Shown here piece after piece: positions 4,744 through 5,729 of a stretch of DNA of 5,729 bases; the stretch's first letter is position 1, and each line of letters starts with the position of its first letter. The notes beneath the pieces are model-generated. The model had not been told where the DNA came from and did not search any database. It saw nothing but the letters and a program-made list of their open reading frames with translations. This DNA is from Prevotella sp. (lineage in GTDB: Bacteria; Bacteroidota; Bacteroidia; Bacteroidales; Bacteroidaceae), in the NCBI GenBank assembly GCA_016283605.1, contig JAEENF010000026.1, positions 1 through 5,729 of the forward strand, in the 5' to 3' direction. The position numbers were made by a program, and so were the translations under genes.

Positions 4744-5729
4744 CTAAAAGAGCGGCTCCGCTGAACAGGCGTTGGGTGCCCTGATGCGTATCGTCTTGGC
4801 AATAGTGGGTGCGATACGGTCTGTGGTGACATGTGTCTTAACCTTTTCTGCGATGATTCCTGTACCGTAGAAAATAATCGGGAATTGTGTGAATGAAGCC
4901 TGTGACAACTGGTTCTCCTGCGTGTCCTCATTCAGAAGTCTCCAGCCTGGTGAAACTTCAATGATGATGTCACCATTACGTTCAGGATTAAAGCTGTTGC
5001 GGACTTTCTCTATCTGCTGGTTGTTGCCGCTTAACAGTTGCAGGGCTGTGTAGACATTTCTGGCACCAGACATCTGGGAGATAAACTCCTGAGCCCGTTG
5101 ACAGGCGTCTGTGAGGCTGATACGCTTCGACTCCAACAACTTGTGGTTCAGGAAAATCTGGTTGCTGAAACAGGTCTCGACATATCTGCCTTGTCCCCAG
5201 ATGGCCCCGAAGTACATATTGAGCAGATTACCGGTGCGATTGATGTAGAACGTTCCTGTTGGAATATGGTATTTCTCGTAATCTGCACTTTCTTCATCGC
5301 AGTAGCCAGTGCTTGTGAGGACAAAGAGAATATTCTCTGCACCTAGTTTCGACTCGAGGTTCTTGATGAGTTTTGACAACTCACGGTCGATCCTGACATA
5401 GGTGTCCTGCAGTTCCATCTGACATTCTGACACAGGCTTATGGGCATAGTTGCCGGCATAGTAGGTCAGGTTTATCAGATCTGTCACACGGTCATAGCCT
5501 ACACCTTGATTAGTGACACAGGAGAGTGCCAGTTCTGTAATGTCTCTATTGACGAGTCCACTGGCTTTATAATCAATGAATTTTTTTTCGCCTTTGAAGG
5601 TGTGTTTAAATGGCTTTGGCTCTTCTATATGCTGGTAGTAATTAAATGAACCGGCCAGTTCGAAGACGGGTTCCCATGTCTCTTTCTTAATCTTAGAAGA
5701 AATGGATTGTAAGTCGTTGAAAGCCAATA
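4744..5729 (-). CDS. Alkaline-phosphatase-superfamily protein, C-terminal part; metal ligands appear lost
   Basis: The frame is open to the right edge, so the true start lies outside. The TTG at 5727 is not a credible start. The stop is TAG at 4746-4744, and 327 residues (counted from codon 5727) are visible. The layout follows the C-terminal half of PafA-type phosphodiesterase/phosphatases: a strand then TYYAGN (88-93) where PafA-like enzymes have TDYVGH; DTYVRIDRELSKL (108-120), the helix that follows in the family; FVLTSTGY (135-142) in place of FLTADHG; TQFPIIFYGTGI (280-291) in place of THVP-IFYG; and a C-terminal APTIAKTIRI...PNACSAEPL, like the family's IAPTLA...P tail. The residues aligning to metal ligands are Tyr89, Asn93, Thr140, Gly141 and Gln281, none of which is the expected Asp or His. 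The nucleophile and signal peptide, if any, are outside the window. The fold call is fairly firm; that the protein is catalytically dead is inference from a by-eye alignment. It lies 126 bp upstream of secA on the same strand. Confidence 0.75.
   Translation of the reverse strand, partial: LAFNDLQSISSKIKKETWEPVFELAGSFNYYQHIEEPKPFKHTFKGEKKFIDYKASGLVNRDITELALSCVTNQGVGYDRVTDLINLTYYAGNYAHKPVSECQMELQDTYVRIDRELSKLIKNLESKLGAENILFVLTSTGYCDEESADYEKYHIPTGTFYINRTGNLLNMYFGAIWGQGRYVETCFSNQIFLNHKLLESKRISLTDACQRAQEFISQMSGARNVYTALQLLSGNNQQIEKVRNSFNPERNGDIIIEVSPGWRLLNEDTQENQLSQASFTQFPIIFYGTGIIAEKVKTHVTTDRIAPTIAKTIRIRAPNACSAEPLF

Noticed and set aside
4562..4747. Small plus-strand frame across the secA upstream region, with a possible hydrophobic start
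   Set aside because: It overlaps the secA promoter and start on the opposite strand, has no promoter of its own, and its residues reflect AT-rich sequence rather than a signal peptide with a mature protein.
5725..5727. TTG as the start codon of the phosphatase-fold gene
   Set aside because: The frame remains open to the window edge, the visible part lacks the N-terminal half of the domain with the nucleophile, and no start context can be seen. The gene almost certainly begins outside the window.

Overview
The window looks like Bacteroidota chromosome, most likely order Bacteroidales and Prevotella-like. The reasons are: a fused FeoA-FeoB iron transporter; a SecA about 1,130 residues long with the large insertions typical of this phylum and a C-terminal SEC-C zinc motif; two upstream regions with a TAnnTTTG -7 box, the Bacteroidota vegetative promoter element; weak or absent Shine-Dalgarno sequences; and short AT-rich or CTGTG-type repeats between genes. 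This is judged by eye from protein and promoter features, not from a database search.

All four genes lie on the minus strand, so transcription runs from high to low coordinates. The order is: 5729-4744, the C-terminal part of an alkaline-phosphatase-superfamily protein whose start is outside the window; a 126-bp gap with a small repeat and a good secA promoter; 4617-1231, secA; a 30-bp gap made of an AT-rich direct repeat; 1200-490, an ABC ATPase with no permease beside it; a 99-bp gap with the feoAB promoter and an operator-like direct repeat; and 390-1, the FeoA domain, linker and first residues of the FeoB GTPase domain of feoAB, which runs off the left edge.

SecA (preprotein export motor) and the ABC ATPase are probably one transcription unit, because no promoter or terminator is visible in their 30-bp gap. 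feoAB and secA each have their own promoter-like element. The genes do not form an obvious pathway. They share a membrane or envelope theme: protein export, a putative efflux ATPase, ferrous iron uptake and an envelope-type phosphatase-fold protein.

The most notable points are three. First, the phosphatase-fold protein appears to have lost all five metal ligands expected in the visible half of the domain, so it is a candidate pseudoenzyme. Second, a long imperfect palindrome built from repeat-like sequence lies in frame inside the FeoA-FeoB linker. Third, a tandem 8-bp direct repeat with an 11-bp period sits where the -33 region of the feoAB promoter should be. I found no RNA genes, CRISPR array, insertion sequence or clearly new multi-gene system.
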